The position numbers and the translations under genes are program-made. A stretch of 23,976 bases of DNA. It comes from a bacterium (GTDB taxonomy: Bacteria > CSSED10-310 > JAJRTK01). Location of the stretch: contig JAJRTK010000168.1 in the NCBI GenBank assembly GCA_024278345.1, positions 1-23,976 of the forward strand, given 5' to 3'. Numbering within the stretch: the first letter of the stretch is position 1; the number at the start of each line of letters is the position of its first letter. Below, in pieces: positions 6,937-14,811 of the stretch. Under the pieces are notes generated by a model. That model made no database searches. It had not been told where the DNA came from and saw only the letters and a list, made by a program, of their open reading frames with translations.

Positions 6937-9900
6937 ATGATGAATGGCGATCTCCTTCAGCACCCGGACAGAATCGGAGAATACCGTATCCTCGGCTGCA
7001 TTGGACAGGGGGCCATGGGCACGATCTACCGTGCGGAGCACCCCCGCCACCCGAACCAGGTGGCGCTGAAAATCTTGCGGCGGGAACGGCTCCAGCAGAT
7101 GCCTCGCGCGCGGCGGGAAATCCAGGCTCTTGCGCGAATCTCCCACCCCGGCGTCGTAAGAATCCTCGACAGCGGAAACCTTGACGGGCTGCCATGGTAT
7201 GTCATGGACTTCATCGAAGGGCCGACGTTCAGGGAGTACTGCAAGCAGTTTGGCGGTTTCGGGAATGGCGCTTCCCTCAGTGCGCCCTTCAATTCCGTGG
7301 ACCTCAAGCAGATGTTGCGGATCGCGGTTCGGATCAGTTGGCCGCTGGCCTATCTTCACGGCGAGGGGATCGTCCACCGGGATCTGAAGCCGGAAAACAT
7401 CCTCATGGGCGCGGATGATCGGCCAGTGCTGGTGGACTTTGGGCTGCACCAGGAGTTTGGCGGCGGTTCCAGCCGGGAACAGTTGGCGCCGGAGGGCGGG
7501 ATATCCGGAACGCTCCGCTATATGTCCCCCGAGCAGATTCGCGGGCGCCTCGTTGACGCCCGGGCGGATCTTTATTCGCTGGGTGTGGTGCTGTACGAGA
7601 TGTTGGTGGGGGAGCCTCCCTTCAAAGCCGCGACGCCTTATCTCCTTGCGCGGGCGCACATGAAGCAGCCCTCGGTTCCGCCTTCGGAACGGGTGGGTGG
7701 CGTGCCGTTCGAGCTTGACGAATTGGTGCTCCGCTTGCTGGAGAAAGATCCCCGGGATCGCCTGGGATACGCCGATGATGTCGCCATGACTCTGCGGCGG
7801 ATGGGGATTTTGGAGCGTCCCGGCCCCGATTGGCCCCGGCCGAAGCCTTACCTGTATCGGCCCGCGCTGGCGGGCCGCCGGAAAGAGCTCCGGAAACTCC
7901 AGAACTTTCTGAAACGCCTGGACTCGAGCCGAGGCGGGATGCTCTTCATCGGTGGCGAAACCGGTGTGGGCAAAACGCGGCTCGCTCTGGAGCTGTCGCG
8001 GGAAGCCAGGCGGAGGAAGGTGCTGGTTCTCACCGGCGGCTGCATGCCTCCCGCGGATCGGCGAAGCGGAACCAGCCCCCGGATCAGCGCCCCCTTGGCG
8101 CTGCTTCGCAACCCTCTTCGCGGCATCGCCGATTGGTGCCGGCAGATGGGTGAAGCCGAAACCAAAAGGGTTTTGAGGCAGCGCACCCGGATCCTGGAAC
8201 CTTATGAGCCTTCCTACGCTGATTTGCCCGGCCTGGAGGAAGAGGCCACTCCGGTGGATCTTCCGTCAAGAGCGGCACGCGACCGTCTTTTCAACGCTCT
8301 GCGGGAGATTCTTGCAGCCGTCGCCGAGGCAACCCCGGTCATCGTGCTCCTTGACGACATCCAATGGATCGACGAGCTGGCCATGGAATTCTTGGAACGG
8401 CTCGCCCGAACAAAAGCTTTGGACAATACGCCCGTCCTCCTGGTGAGCACATACCGGCCGGAAGAATTGGACGACCGCCTTCGAGAGCTGATCCAAGAAG
8501 CCGGAGAGGATTTGATCCTGCTCAAGCGCCTTTCGGATCGGGAAGTGGCCCGGATCGTCGCCGACATGCTGGCTTTCGACGAACCACCGGAAAAACTCAC
8601 GGCCTATCTGGCAAAGCAGTCTGAAGGAAACCCTTTCTTCGTCGCGGAGTACCTGCAAGCCGCGGTGGAAGATGGCATTCTAGCACGGGATGAAGACAGC
8701 CGGTGGCAGGTGGTGGATCCATCTGAAAGCCAGGGCGACTACGACCCGCTCCACATGCCGCAGTCTCTGCGGCAGATCATCGAGCGGCGCTTGCAGGGCC
8801 TCCGGGAACCAACACTCCTGGTGGCATCGGCGGCAGCGGTCATCGGCCGCGGTGCGGCGCCGAAACTCCTTGGCCTCATGACTGGCCTCGACGAAACCCA
8901 ACTTCTGCACGAAGTGGAAGAGCTCATCCGGCGCCAGGTCCTGGAAGAACAGGAAGATGGACGGCTTCGGTTCACCCACGACAAGATCCGCGAAATTGCG
9001 TACGGTCGCCTTTGGGGAATCCGCTACAGGAAGCTCCATCGGGCGGCGGCTCAAGCGATTGAGCAGCTCATGGGGAAGAACGATGACGATTGGCTCGGCT
9101 CCCTGGGCAACCACTGGGAGTGCGCCGGCAATGCCAAGCGAGCCAGGAAATGCTATCTGGCCGGCGCTCGAAAGGCTATCGCTCACTACGCCCACCAGAA
9201 GGCGGAGCAGCTCTATGGAGCCTACCTGAGCCTGGTCCCGCTCCCCACGCGGAAGAGTCTTGTCGTGCGGAACGAGCTGGCGACGAAGATCCTGGAGGTT
9301 CAAGGCAGAAACAACGAGGCACTGGCGCAACACCGGACGGCCGAGCGGGAAAGCCGCCAGATCGGGGATCAAAAGGCCTGGAGCCTCAGCCTCTTGGGCC
9401 AGGGCCGCATCTGGCACAGTCTGGGTAAGCTGGAAATGGCTCGAGAGTTCTATCTCCGCGCCCTGGAAATCAGCCGGGGCGGCAAGCACCGCCAAACGGA
9501 GAGCAAGGCCCTGGGAAACCTGGCTCTTGTGGAATGGGAGACAGGCAACAATGAGAGCGCCCGAGTACTCTTCGAGCAGGACGTGGAACTCACCCGCCGG
9601 ATCGGGGATCGGAGCGGCGAGGGGATCAGTCTGGGGAATCTGGGGCTCCTCCACCTGGATGAAAACCGGCCCGAGGTGGCCTTGGACTACCTGGAGCAGG
9701 ATCTGGCCATCGCGCGAGAAGTGGGGAATCGTTGGAGCGAGGGGGTCAGTCTCTTGAACATTGCCTCGATCCACTTCGACCGCGGAAATCTAGCCAAAGC
9801 CGGGAAGCTGCGTCTGGAAGCTCTTGGCATCGCCCGAGAGATCGGTCACCGCGTCTTCGAGGCCAACGTGTTGAAGAACCTCGCCCACCACTCCCGCCTG

Positions 9901-10245
9901 GCGCTGGGTGACTTTGAACGGAGCGATCACCTTCTGGACACGGCCGAAGCCATGATGCAAGAAATGGGCTGCTCCCACCAGCTCGCGAGCTGCCTTTGCG
10001 AACGGGCCCTCAACCAGTTGGCGCGCAATCGCAAACCGCCAGAAACTCTGGTCCAACGCGCCCGGCGGCTCGCTCGAATCGACGCCAATCCCGACAGCGC
10101 AATCGGCCGGGAAATCGCTCTGATGGAACGGCGAATCGAAGCCTTCGATGCCGGAAAAGAGCTCCACAGGGGCGAACTCCTCCAGGAATTGCCCCCGCCT
10201 CTCCAAGACAAGCTCCTGGAGCTCATGGAAAACCAAGGCTACTGA
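6937..10245 (+). CDS. PknK-like protein: Ser/Thr kinase, AAA ATPase and TPR fusion
   Basis: About 1102 residues. Kinase domain 15-290: GQGAMGTIY (23-31), Lys45, HRDLKPEN (147-154), DFG (167-169), SPEQ in place of APE. An AAA_16/MalT-like ATPase follows: P-loop GGETGVGKT (339-347) and Walker B VLLDDIQW (470-477). Residues about 790-1010 contain repeated TPR units with a recurring GDRSGEGISLGNLG-type pattern. The architecture matches the PknK/large signalling kinase class: a cytoplasmic kinase controlled by a STAND-like ATPase and a TPR sensor. Start: I chose ATG at 6937 (or the adjacent 6940). An open frame extends to 6856, but those codons are repeat DNA (copy C) and not conserved protein; the SD at either ATG is weak. 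It is followed after 93 bases by hldE on the same strand. Confidence 0.9.
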   Translation: MMNGDLLQHPDRIGEYRILGCIGQGAMGTIYRAEHPRHPNQVALKILRRERLQQMPRARREIQALARISHPGVVRILDSGNLDGLPWYVMDFIEGPTFREYCKQFGGFGNGASLSAPFNSVDLKQMLRIAVRISWPLAYLHGEGIVHRDLKPENILMGADDRPVLVDFGLHQEFGGGSSREQLAPEGGISGTLRYMSPEQIRGRLVDARADLYSLGVVLYEMLVGEPPFKAATPYLLARAHMKQPSVPPSERVGGVPFELDELVLRLLEKDPRDRLGYADDVAMTLRRMGILERPGPDWPRPKPYLYRPALAGRRKELRKLQNFLKRLDSSRGGMLFIGGETGVGKTRLALELSREARRRKVLVLTGGCMPPADRRSGTSPRISAPLALLRNPLRGIADWCRQMGEAETKRVLRQRTRILEPYEPSYADLPGLEEEATPVDLPSRAARDRLFNALREILAAVAEATPVIVLLDDIQWIDELAMEFLERLARTKALDNTPVLLVSTYRPEELDDRLRELIQEAGEDLILLKRLSDREVARIVADMLAFDEPPEKLTAYLAKQSEGNPFFVAEYLQAAVEDGILARDEDSRWQVVDPSESQGDYDPLHMPQSLRQIIERRLQGLREPTLLVASAAAVIGRGAAPKLLGLMTGLDETQLLHEVEELIRRQVLEEQEDGRLRFTHDKIREIAYGRLWGIRYRKLHRAAAQAIEQLMGKNDDDWLGSLGNHWECAGNAKRARKCYLAGARKAIAHYAHQKAEQLYGAYLSLVPLPTRKSLVVRNELATKILEVQGRNNEALAQHRTAERESRQIGDQKAWSLSLLGQGRIWHSLGKLEMAREFYLRALEISRGGKHRQTESKALGNLALVEWETGNNESARVLFEQDVELTRRIGDRSGEGISLGNLGLLHLDENRPEVALDYLEQDLAIAREVGNRWSEGVSLLNIASIHFDRGNLAKAGKLRLEALGIAREIGHRVFEANVLKNLAHHSRLALGDFERSDHLLDTAEAMMQEMGCSHQLASCLCERALNQLARNRKPPETLVQRARRLARIDANPDSAIGREIALMERRIEAFDAGKELHRGELLQELPPPLQDKLLELMENQGY

Positions 10246-10338
10246 CTTGGGAGCGTGGAACCCCGCCATCTAGTCCGAAAGCCTGCTTGTGTGGTAAAAG
10301 CCAGATCCAACCAACCATGACCCAAAGGATCCGAACCC

Positions 10339-11835
10339 ATGAACCGGCGCGATTCCCTGGTAGCTTTTGGCGCAGCCGATCTGGAGCGGTTCTTGGCCTT
10401 GGCTCAAGACCGAAAAACGCTGGTAGTGGGCGATCTCTTGCTCGATCACCACCTTTGGGGGAAGGCAGAGCGAATTTCGCCGGAGGCACCGGTTCCCGTC
10501 GTGCGGGTCGGCGGTGAAGAAAACAGCCTTGGCGGTGCCGGGAACGTGGCGCGGAACCTCCGGACCATCGGCTGCCAGGTCAGGCTTTGCTCCGTCGTGG
10601 GCATCGACGAGGCTTCCAACAGGTTGGGAGAACTTCTGGAAGAAGCCGGCATTGAGGCGATCCTCCAGGAAGACCCGGAGAGAATCACGGCGAAGAAAAC
10701 TCGGATTCTAGCCGGCGGACAGCAGATCCTCCGCGTCGATCAAGAAAGCTCCCGACCGCCTCCGCCAGGGATCGAGGGGGAATTCATCCGGCAGGTGGAG
10801 GCTCAACTGGATTGGGCCGAGGCCGTGTTCATCTCCAACTACCAGAAAGGCGCCATCACCCCTCTTCTACTCAAGAGCCTGCTTCCCGCCCGCCCCGATC
10901 TTCCCGTCTACGTCGATCCGCGAGGCCGGGATCTGAGCCGGTACCGCGGGGCCACCTTGATCAAACCCAACTTGCGAGAGGCTTCGCTGGCAGCGGGCCA
11001 AGAAATCGTCGATGATGCAAGCCTTTCCCAGGCAGGCAGGCGACTGCTGGAAGAATCTGACCCCGAGCTTCTGCTCATCACCCGGGGAGGCCGCGGGATG
11101 AGCCTCTTCCTGAAAAATGGCAAACGGATCGACGTAGCGGCCGCCGAGCAGAATGTCTTCGATGTCACCGGCGCTGGCGATACCGTACTCGCCTTCGCGG
11201 GGCTGGGCCACTCGTGCGGCCTCGGCTTCCCACAGGCTGCCCGCCTGGCCACGGAGGCCGCGGGGATCGTGGTCCAAAAGCTCGGAGCCGCCGCCGTCGA
11301 GGCCCGGGAGTTGGAAGAGGCGTTCGGCCTCCCCAGAACGAGCGACAAGGAAGTCACGCCCGGCGAAGCGGCGGCTCTCATCCGCCTGGCCCGGCGGCAG
11401 GGGCAAACCGTCGTTTTCACCAACGGCTGCTTTGACCTGCTCCACGTGGGACACATCCACTTGCTCCGCCAAGCGCGGGAGCTAGGGGATTTGTTAGTGA
11501 TAGGCCTCAACACCGACCGCTCCATCCGCGAGATCAAAGGCCCCCTCCGACCTCTCATCTCTCAGCACGAACGCTCCCACATGCTAGCCTCCATCGACGC
11601 CGTCGATCTGGTGGTCCTGTTCGACGAATCCACACCCGTGGAACTTCTCCGCCAGCTCCAGCCCGACATCCTGGTCAAGGGTGCCGACTACACACGCGAC
11701 GCGGTGGTGGGCGGTGATATCGTGGAGGCCAACGGCGGAAGGATCGAGCTCATCGATCTCAAGGAGGGCCGCTCCACATCGAAGATCATCCAGAATATCC
11801 TGGAACGATACGGAACCCCGCGACGCGGGCAATAG
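10339..11835 (+). CDS. hldE: Bifunctional heptose-7-phosphate kinase / heptose-1-phosphate adenylyltransferase
   Basis: 498 residues, matching the usual bifunctional length. The N-terminal PfkB/ribokinase domain shows GGAGNVARNL (65-74) and DVTGAGD (275-281), with the catalytic Asp at its end. The C-terminal nucleotidyltransferase domain shows TNGCFDLLHVGH (361-372, HxGH), then ISQHER and ILVKGADY. It converts D-glycero-D-manno-heptose 7-phosphate to the 1,7-bisphosphate, and after GmhB action adds AMP to the 1-phosphate to give ADP-heptose for LPS inner core. ATG at 10339 has AAAGGA about 10 bases upstream. gmhA follows directly. gmhB and hldD are not in the window. Confidence 0.96.
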   Translation: MNRRDSLVAFGAADLERFLALAQDRKTLVVGDLLLDHHLWGKAERISPEAPVPVVRVGGEENSLGGAGNVARNLRTIGCQVRLCSVVGIDEASNRLGELLEEAGIEAILQEDPERITAKKTRILAGGQQILRVDQESSRPPPPGIEGEFIRQVEAQLDWAEAVFISNYQKGAITPLLLKSLLPARPDLPVYVDPRGRDLSRYRGATLIKPNLREASLAAGQEIVDDASLSQAGRRLLEESDPELLLITRGGRGMSLFLKNGKRIDVAAAEQNVFDVTGAGDTVLAFAGLGHSCGLGFPQAARLATEAAGIVVQKLGAAAVEARELEEAFGLPRTSDKEVTPGEAAALIRLARRQGQTVVFTNGCFDLLHVGHIHLLRQARELGDLLVIGLNTDRSIREIKGPLRPLISQHERSHMLASIDAVDLVVLFDESTPVELLRQLQPDILVKGADYTRDAVVGGDIVEANGGRIELIDLKEGRSTSKIIQNILERYGTPRRGQ

Positions 11836-11904
11836 CGTTCCGGAGCAATCGTGCTCCAAAATGACGGCAGACCGGTCATCAGCAGCCATGGGGAAGATGT
11901 GACT

Positions 11905-12510
11905 ATGGATAACCCGCACTCTGAGATCAAAGCCCATTTCGAGGCCCACCTGGCACTGGTCCAACGGGCCTCGCAAGGTCTGACAGGCCCGATATCAAGA
12001 GCTTTTCATCTTCTTTCTGCCTGCCTCTTTTCCGGCTCGAAAGTCCTGGTTTGCGGCAATGGCGGCAGTGCCGCCGATGCCCAGCACTTCGCAACGGAAC
12101 TGGTGGTCCGATACCGCCACCAGCGGAGCCCCATGGCGGCTTTGGCCCTCACCACCGATTCCTCCATCCTCACCGCCGCCGCCAACGACGATGGCTTTGC
12201 CACTGTCTTCCAACGCCAGGTGGAGGCCCTGGGCCGACCGGGAGATCTCCTTCTGGCCATCAGCACAAGCGGCGATTCAGAAAACATCTTTCGAGCCTGT
12301 TCCAGCGCCATGAATCTGGGCCTGGGCCTCATCGCCCTCACCGGGGAGTCGGGGGGACGGCTGGCCGGCCTCCTCGGGCCAGATCTCAACGCCGAAAATG
12401 TCATGCTCCTAAAGGTACCGGGCCAAAAAGCCGACGAGGTCCAACAAATCCATCTTCTGGTGCTCCACGTCCTCTGCGAATTGCTGGAAGAAAAAGCCCG
12501 GAGGCGTTGA
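11905..12510 (+). CDS. gmhA: Phosphoheptose isomerase (sedoheptulose 7-phosphate isomerase)
   Basis: 201 residues from ATG 11905. It is a single SIS domain with VCGNGGSAADAQHFATEL near residues 37-54, AISTSGDSENI around 117-127 and a C-terminal QQIHLLVLHVLCELLEE helix, the pattern of GmhA and not of the sugar-phosphate SIS regulators. It makes D-glycero-D-manno-heptose 7-phosphate from sedoheptulose 7-phosphate, the first step of ADP-heptose synthesis, feeding the hldE product upstream. ATG 11905 gives the family's normal N-terminus (short helix before FEAHL) with GGGGAAG about 8 bases upstream. A GTG at 11851 in frame, with GGAG ahead of it, would add 18 residues and cannot be excluded. Probably one operon with hldE. 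Confidence 0.92.
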   Translation: MDNPHSEIKAHFEAHLALVQRASQGLTGPISRAFHLLSACLFSGSKVLVCGNGGSAADAQHFATELVVRYRHQRSPMAALALTTDSSILTAAANDDGFATVFQRQVEALGRPGDLLLAISTSGDSENIFRACSSAMNLGLGLIALTGESGGRLAGLLGPDLNAENVMLLKVPGQKADEVQQIHLLVLHVLCELLEEKARRR

Positions 12511-12511
12511 G

Positions 12512-13489
12512 TTGAGCCGATTTCCAGAAGCCGATCTTCGGAAGGTGAAGACGATCCCCCACGGAGAACGGCCAAGACATGTCTCCCGGGAAGAGTTCGC
12601 GCGACCCGTGGCTGCCGATGCCACTCTCTCCGAGTTCCTGGACGCCTTGCCAAGATTCCTCAAGGCTCAAGAGCTGGCGGTTCTGGTGGAAGCCATCTGT
12701 GAGGCCCGCCGCAAGGGCGCTCCCTTTGTTATCGCCATGGGGGCCCATCTGCTCAAGGTCGGGCTCGCGCCACTCTTGATCGATCTCATGGAAAAGGGCT
12801 TCCTCACGGCGCTGGCCCTCAACGGAGCCGGAGTCATCCACGACGTGGAGATCGCCCTTTTCGGGCGAACGTCCGAAGATGTCGCCAGTTCCCTGGACGA
12901 CGGGACCTTTGGTTTTTCCGCGGAAACCGCGGAGGCTGTCAACGGCGCCGTCCTCCAAGGCCACCGGAAAAACCTGGGCTACGGCGAAGCCATGGGCTTT
13001 TTCCTAGACCGTCTGAAGAATTGCCCCTACCGCCATCTCTCGCTGCTCCACGCCGCCCACCGGCTGGGACTTCCCGTTACGGTGCATGTCGCTCTGGGAA
13101 CGGACATCGTTCACCAGCATCCCAGCGCTGACGGCCAGGCCATCGGAGCCACCTCCATGCGGGATTTCCGGATTCTGTGCGAGGTCCTCCGTCACCTCTC
13201 CGGCGGCGTCTGGCTGAATCTCGGATCCGCGGTCGTCCTCCCCGAGGTCTTTCTCAAGGCCCTTTCAGTGGCCAGGAACCTCTACGGTCCCATCCAGGAT
13301 TTCACCACCGCAAACCTGGACATGCTCCAACACTACCGGCCATCGCAAAACGTCGTCCGTCGCCCAACCCGCCTGGGATCGAGCCGCGGCATCAGCATCA
13401 CCGGACACCACGAGATCCTGGTCCCCCTCCTCTGCGCCGCTATGAAATCGCAATGGGCCAAGGAAGAGGCAGAAAAAGCTTCTTCATAG
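12512..13489 (+). CDS. Deoxyhypusine-synthase-like protein of the heptose cluster
   Basis: 325 residues, starting at TTG 12512, one base after the gmhA stop. GGAGG at 12500-12504 sits 7 bases before it, so this rare start is well supported and translation is probably coupled to gmhA. The segment FVIAMGAHLLKVGLAPL (72-88) followed by NGAGVIHDVEIALFG (104-118) resembles the NAD-binding core of deoxyhypusine synthases (TSNLISSG..L and GGVEEDL equivalents). Later motifs include GTDIVHQHP (196-204), GSAVVLPE (238-245) and ITGHHEI (296-302). I do not see the GARPDEAVSWGK lysine motif of true deoxyhypusine synthase, so that reaction is unlikely. Bacteria generally lack eIF5A, and position next to hldE-gmhA suggests a sugar- or LPS-linked role. 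Fold similarity is inference from motif spacing. Confidence 0.6.
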   Translation: MSRFPEADLRKVKTIPHGERPRHVSREEFARPVAADATLSEFLDALPRFLKAQELAVLVEAICEARRKGAPFVIAMGAHLLKVGLAPLLIDLMEKGFLTALALNGAGVIHDVEIALFGRTSEDVASSLDDGTFGFSAETAEAVNGAVLQGHRKNLGYGEAMGFFLDRLKNCPYRHLSLLHAAHRLGLPVTVHVALGTDIVHQHPSADGQAIGATSMRDFRILCEVLRHLSGGVWLNLGSAVVLPEVFLKALSVARNLYGPIQDFTTANLDMLQHYRPSQNVVRRPTRLGSSRGISITGHHEILVPLLCAAMKSQWAKEEAEKASS

Positions 13490-13629
13490 GAAAAAGCCCT
13501 CGCCACCCAAGACCCGGATATCGTTGACGATGAACCCATGTCGTCCACCAGAGGCCAACCACGAAGATTTTGCCTCCGTTCCCGAGGGATTCCCTCCAAG
13601 AGCTTCATCAACACCTTGGACTTTTCGTT

Positions 13630-13668
13630 TAGGGCGTGGTTCCCGATAAACTTTTTCTTTTCTTCGTG
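13630..13668 (+). repeat. Second dispersed repeat, copy 1
   Basis: TAGGGCGTGGTTCCCGATAA followed by a pyrimidine tract runs directly into hairpin repeat copy D. The same motif recurs at 21251-21289 with two differences in the first 16 bases and a similar pyrimidine tract after it. It could be the 5' part of a longer version of the hairpin repeat. Confidence 0.5.
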
Positions 13669-13773
13669 TTGCATTCCGCTCCCGTCGGCGTCCGTCCGGC
13701 CACCGCCGTCCGCCCATCATCGCCCTTCTCCCCTGACAGCCACCCGCAAAAAAAAAAAACCAAGGGAAGGGCG
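13650..13773 (+). repeat. Dispersed intergenic hairpin repeat, copy D
   Basis: Core GTTGCATTCCGCTCCCGTC (13668-13686) overlaps a hairpin GTCGG (13684-13688), 7-base loop, CCGGC (13696-13700), with one G-T wobble compared with copy A. Further on, CGCCCTTCTCCC at 13721-13732 can pair with GGGAAGGGCG at 13764-13773 around a loop holding a 12-base A-run, giving a larger second stem. It lies in the leader region ahead of the PP2C operon. Confidence 0.7.
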
Positions 13774-13900
13774 CACCATTTGTAAATACCGCCAAGAACC
13801 GCGAGACAAGGCCAAAGGGCCGGAGTCCGGGAACCGACTCCACCAAAAGGATTTTTTTCAAGGTATCAGGTCATTTTCCTTGAATTCACCCCCTTCCCCC

Positions 13901-13929
13901 TTGACATAAAGGTTGCATGGACCTATATA
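13901..13929 (+). promoter_or_regulatory. Sigma70-type promoter of the PP2C-NrtR operon
   Basis: TTGACA at 13901-13906, exactly 17 bases, then TATATA at 13924-13929. The -35 is perfect and the -10 one base off TATAAT. The region is AT-rich against GC-rich surroundings. Transcription would start near 13936, giving a leader of about 78 bases to the PP2C ATG at 14014. It is the strongest promoter visible in the window. Confidence 0.8.
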
Positions 13930-13950
13930 AGGGTTACGCTAACCTTATAT
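13925..13950. promoter_or_regulatory. Palindromic operator overlapping the -10 (candidate NrtR site)
   Basis: ATATAAGGGTTA (13925-13936), CGC, TAACCTTATAT (13940-13950). The arms are an 11-bp inverted repeat with one extra G in the left arm. It covers the -10 hexamer and the expected start point, where a bound repressor would block RNA polymerase. NrtR proteins bind palindromes, and an NrtR-family gene ends this operon, so autoregulation is the simplest guess. The assignment to NrtR is inference. Confidence 0.6.
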
Positions 13951-14013
13951 TTGTGAGTTACGCGCTTCCTCAGGTAGCCAAAGCGAAGGCCAGTGTCACA
14001 ATGGAGACAAGAG

Positions 14014-14808
14014 ATGGAAAGCTTGATCCACGAAAGAGTAAGCGTCTCCTTGGGCTCGATCTCGGGCCGCGAGCACCGGCGAACTCGCCGGAACAACCAG
14101 GATGGCGTCTCCGTGTCGGTTTCGGACGGGCTCATCGTGGCGGCGGTGACGGATGGCTGCTCATCAGGGAGGTTTTCCGAGGTGGGAGCTCTTCTGGGAG
14201 CCCGGTGGCTGAGCCGCTGGATTCCGGAAGGTTGGGATCCGGCGATTCCTCTTCCCCAGTTGATCGCCTGGATCGAGGCCGGGTTGCTCCAGTTCCTGGA
14301 AACCCTTGCATCTGCTCTTTCCCCGGACCTGGAATCGGCTTGGGAGATTGTGAAAGAGTATCTGCTCTTCACCTGGATGGTGGCGGTTATCGATCCTGAA
14401 CGGAGCGTCATCTTCGGGATCGGCGATGGCGTGTGGTCGGTGAACGGCCAGGTGACCCGCCTTGACGCTGGGGTCTCCAATGCGCCGCCGTATCTGGCCT
14501 ACCGCCTTGTCCCGGATCGCGTTGAAGAAATGGAGGCGGCGGATCTCAGGACAGCCGTTCACGTGGCGATGCCTACGCCATTCGTCCGGAGCCTCATCGT
14601 GGGAAGTGACGGGTTGAACGATCTTCTTGACGGCGCCAAGAGAACCTTGAAGGATGGCTCGCTCCAGGGCGGTCTGGAGCAGTTCGAAAGAGATCCGCGG
14701 TATGCCAGAAACCCATCGCTCCTCCAGAAACGGCTGGCGGTCATCGGGGACTTGAATGGCCGCCTTAGGGACGACACCACCATGGTCTTCATCCGTGGGG
14801 AGGGTTGA
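14014..14808 (+). CDS. PP2C-family (PPM) Ser/Thr phosphatase
   Basis: 264 residues from ATG 14014. PPM metal-site motifs appear in order: NNQDG (28-31, usually NEDA/NQD), VTDGCSSG (46-52, usually DGMGG), GIGDGVWSVNG (136-145), GSDGLND (198-204) and RDDTTMVF (252-259). The acidic metal ligands D47, D199 and D254 are present, so activity is plausible. It is a free-standing soluble enzyme expected to reverse phosphorylation by the kinase encoded 3 bases downstream. I chose ATG 14014 because GGAG lies 7 bases ahead; GTG 13993 in frame would add seven residues with a poorer SD. First gene after the strong promoter at 13901. PP2C, kinase and vWA proteins are known to travel together in TerY-P-type triads. 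Confidence 0.85.
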   Translation: MESLIHERVSVSLGSISGREHRRTRRNNQDGVSVSVSDGLIVAAVTDGCSSGRFSEVGALLGARWLSRWIPEGWDPAIPLPQLIAWIEAGLLQFLETLASALSPDLESAWEIVKEYLLFTWMVAVIDPERSVIFGIGDGVWSVNGQVTRLDAGVSNAPPYLAYRLVPDRVEEMEAADLRTAVHVAMPTPFVRSLIVGSDGLNDLLDGAKRTLKDGSLQGGLEQFERDPRYARNPSLLQKRLAVIGDLNGRLRDDTTMVFIRGEG

Positions 14809-14811
14809 CCG

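Larger units (their letters stand above)
13490..14013. other. Long intergenic region: repeat copy D, second repeat, promoter and operator
   Basis: 524 bases without a convincing gene. It contains, in order: an unassigned stretch (13490-13629); a second repeat type at 13630-13650; hairpin repeat copy D with a 12-base A-run; an AT-richer stretch with a strong sigma70 promoter (13901-13929); a palindrome over its -10 (13925-13950); and the leader of the PP2C gene. Several short open frames cross the repeats and are not credible. Confidence 0.7.

Noticed and set aside
8680-9774. 364-codon minus-strand frame opposite the PknK-like gene
   Set aside because: Antisense to the ATPase-TPR region; no domain and no SD.
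13484-13861. Possible 125-residue minus-strand protein in the long intergenic region
   Set aside because: It runs through repeat copy D, the A-run and into the end of the preceding gene; the sequence is not protein-like.
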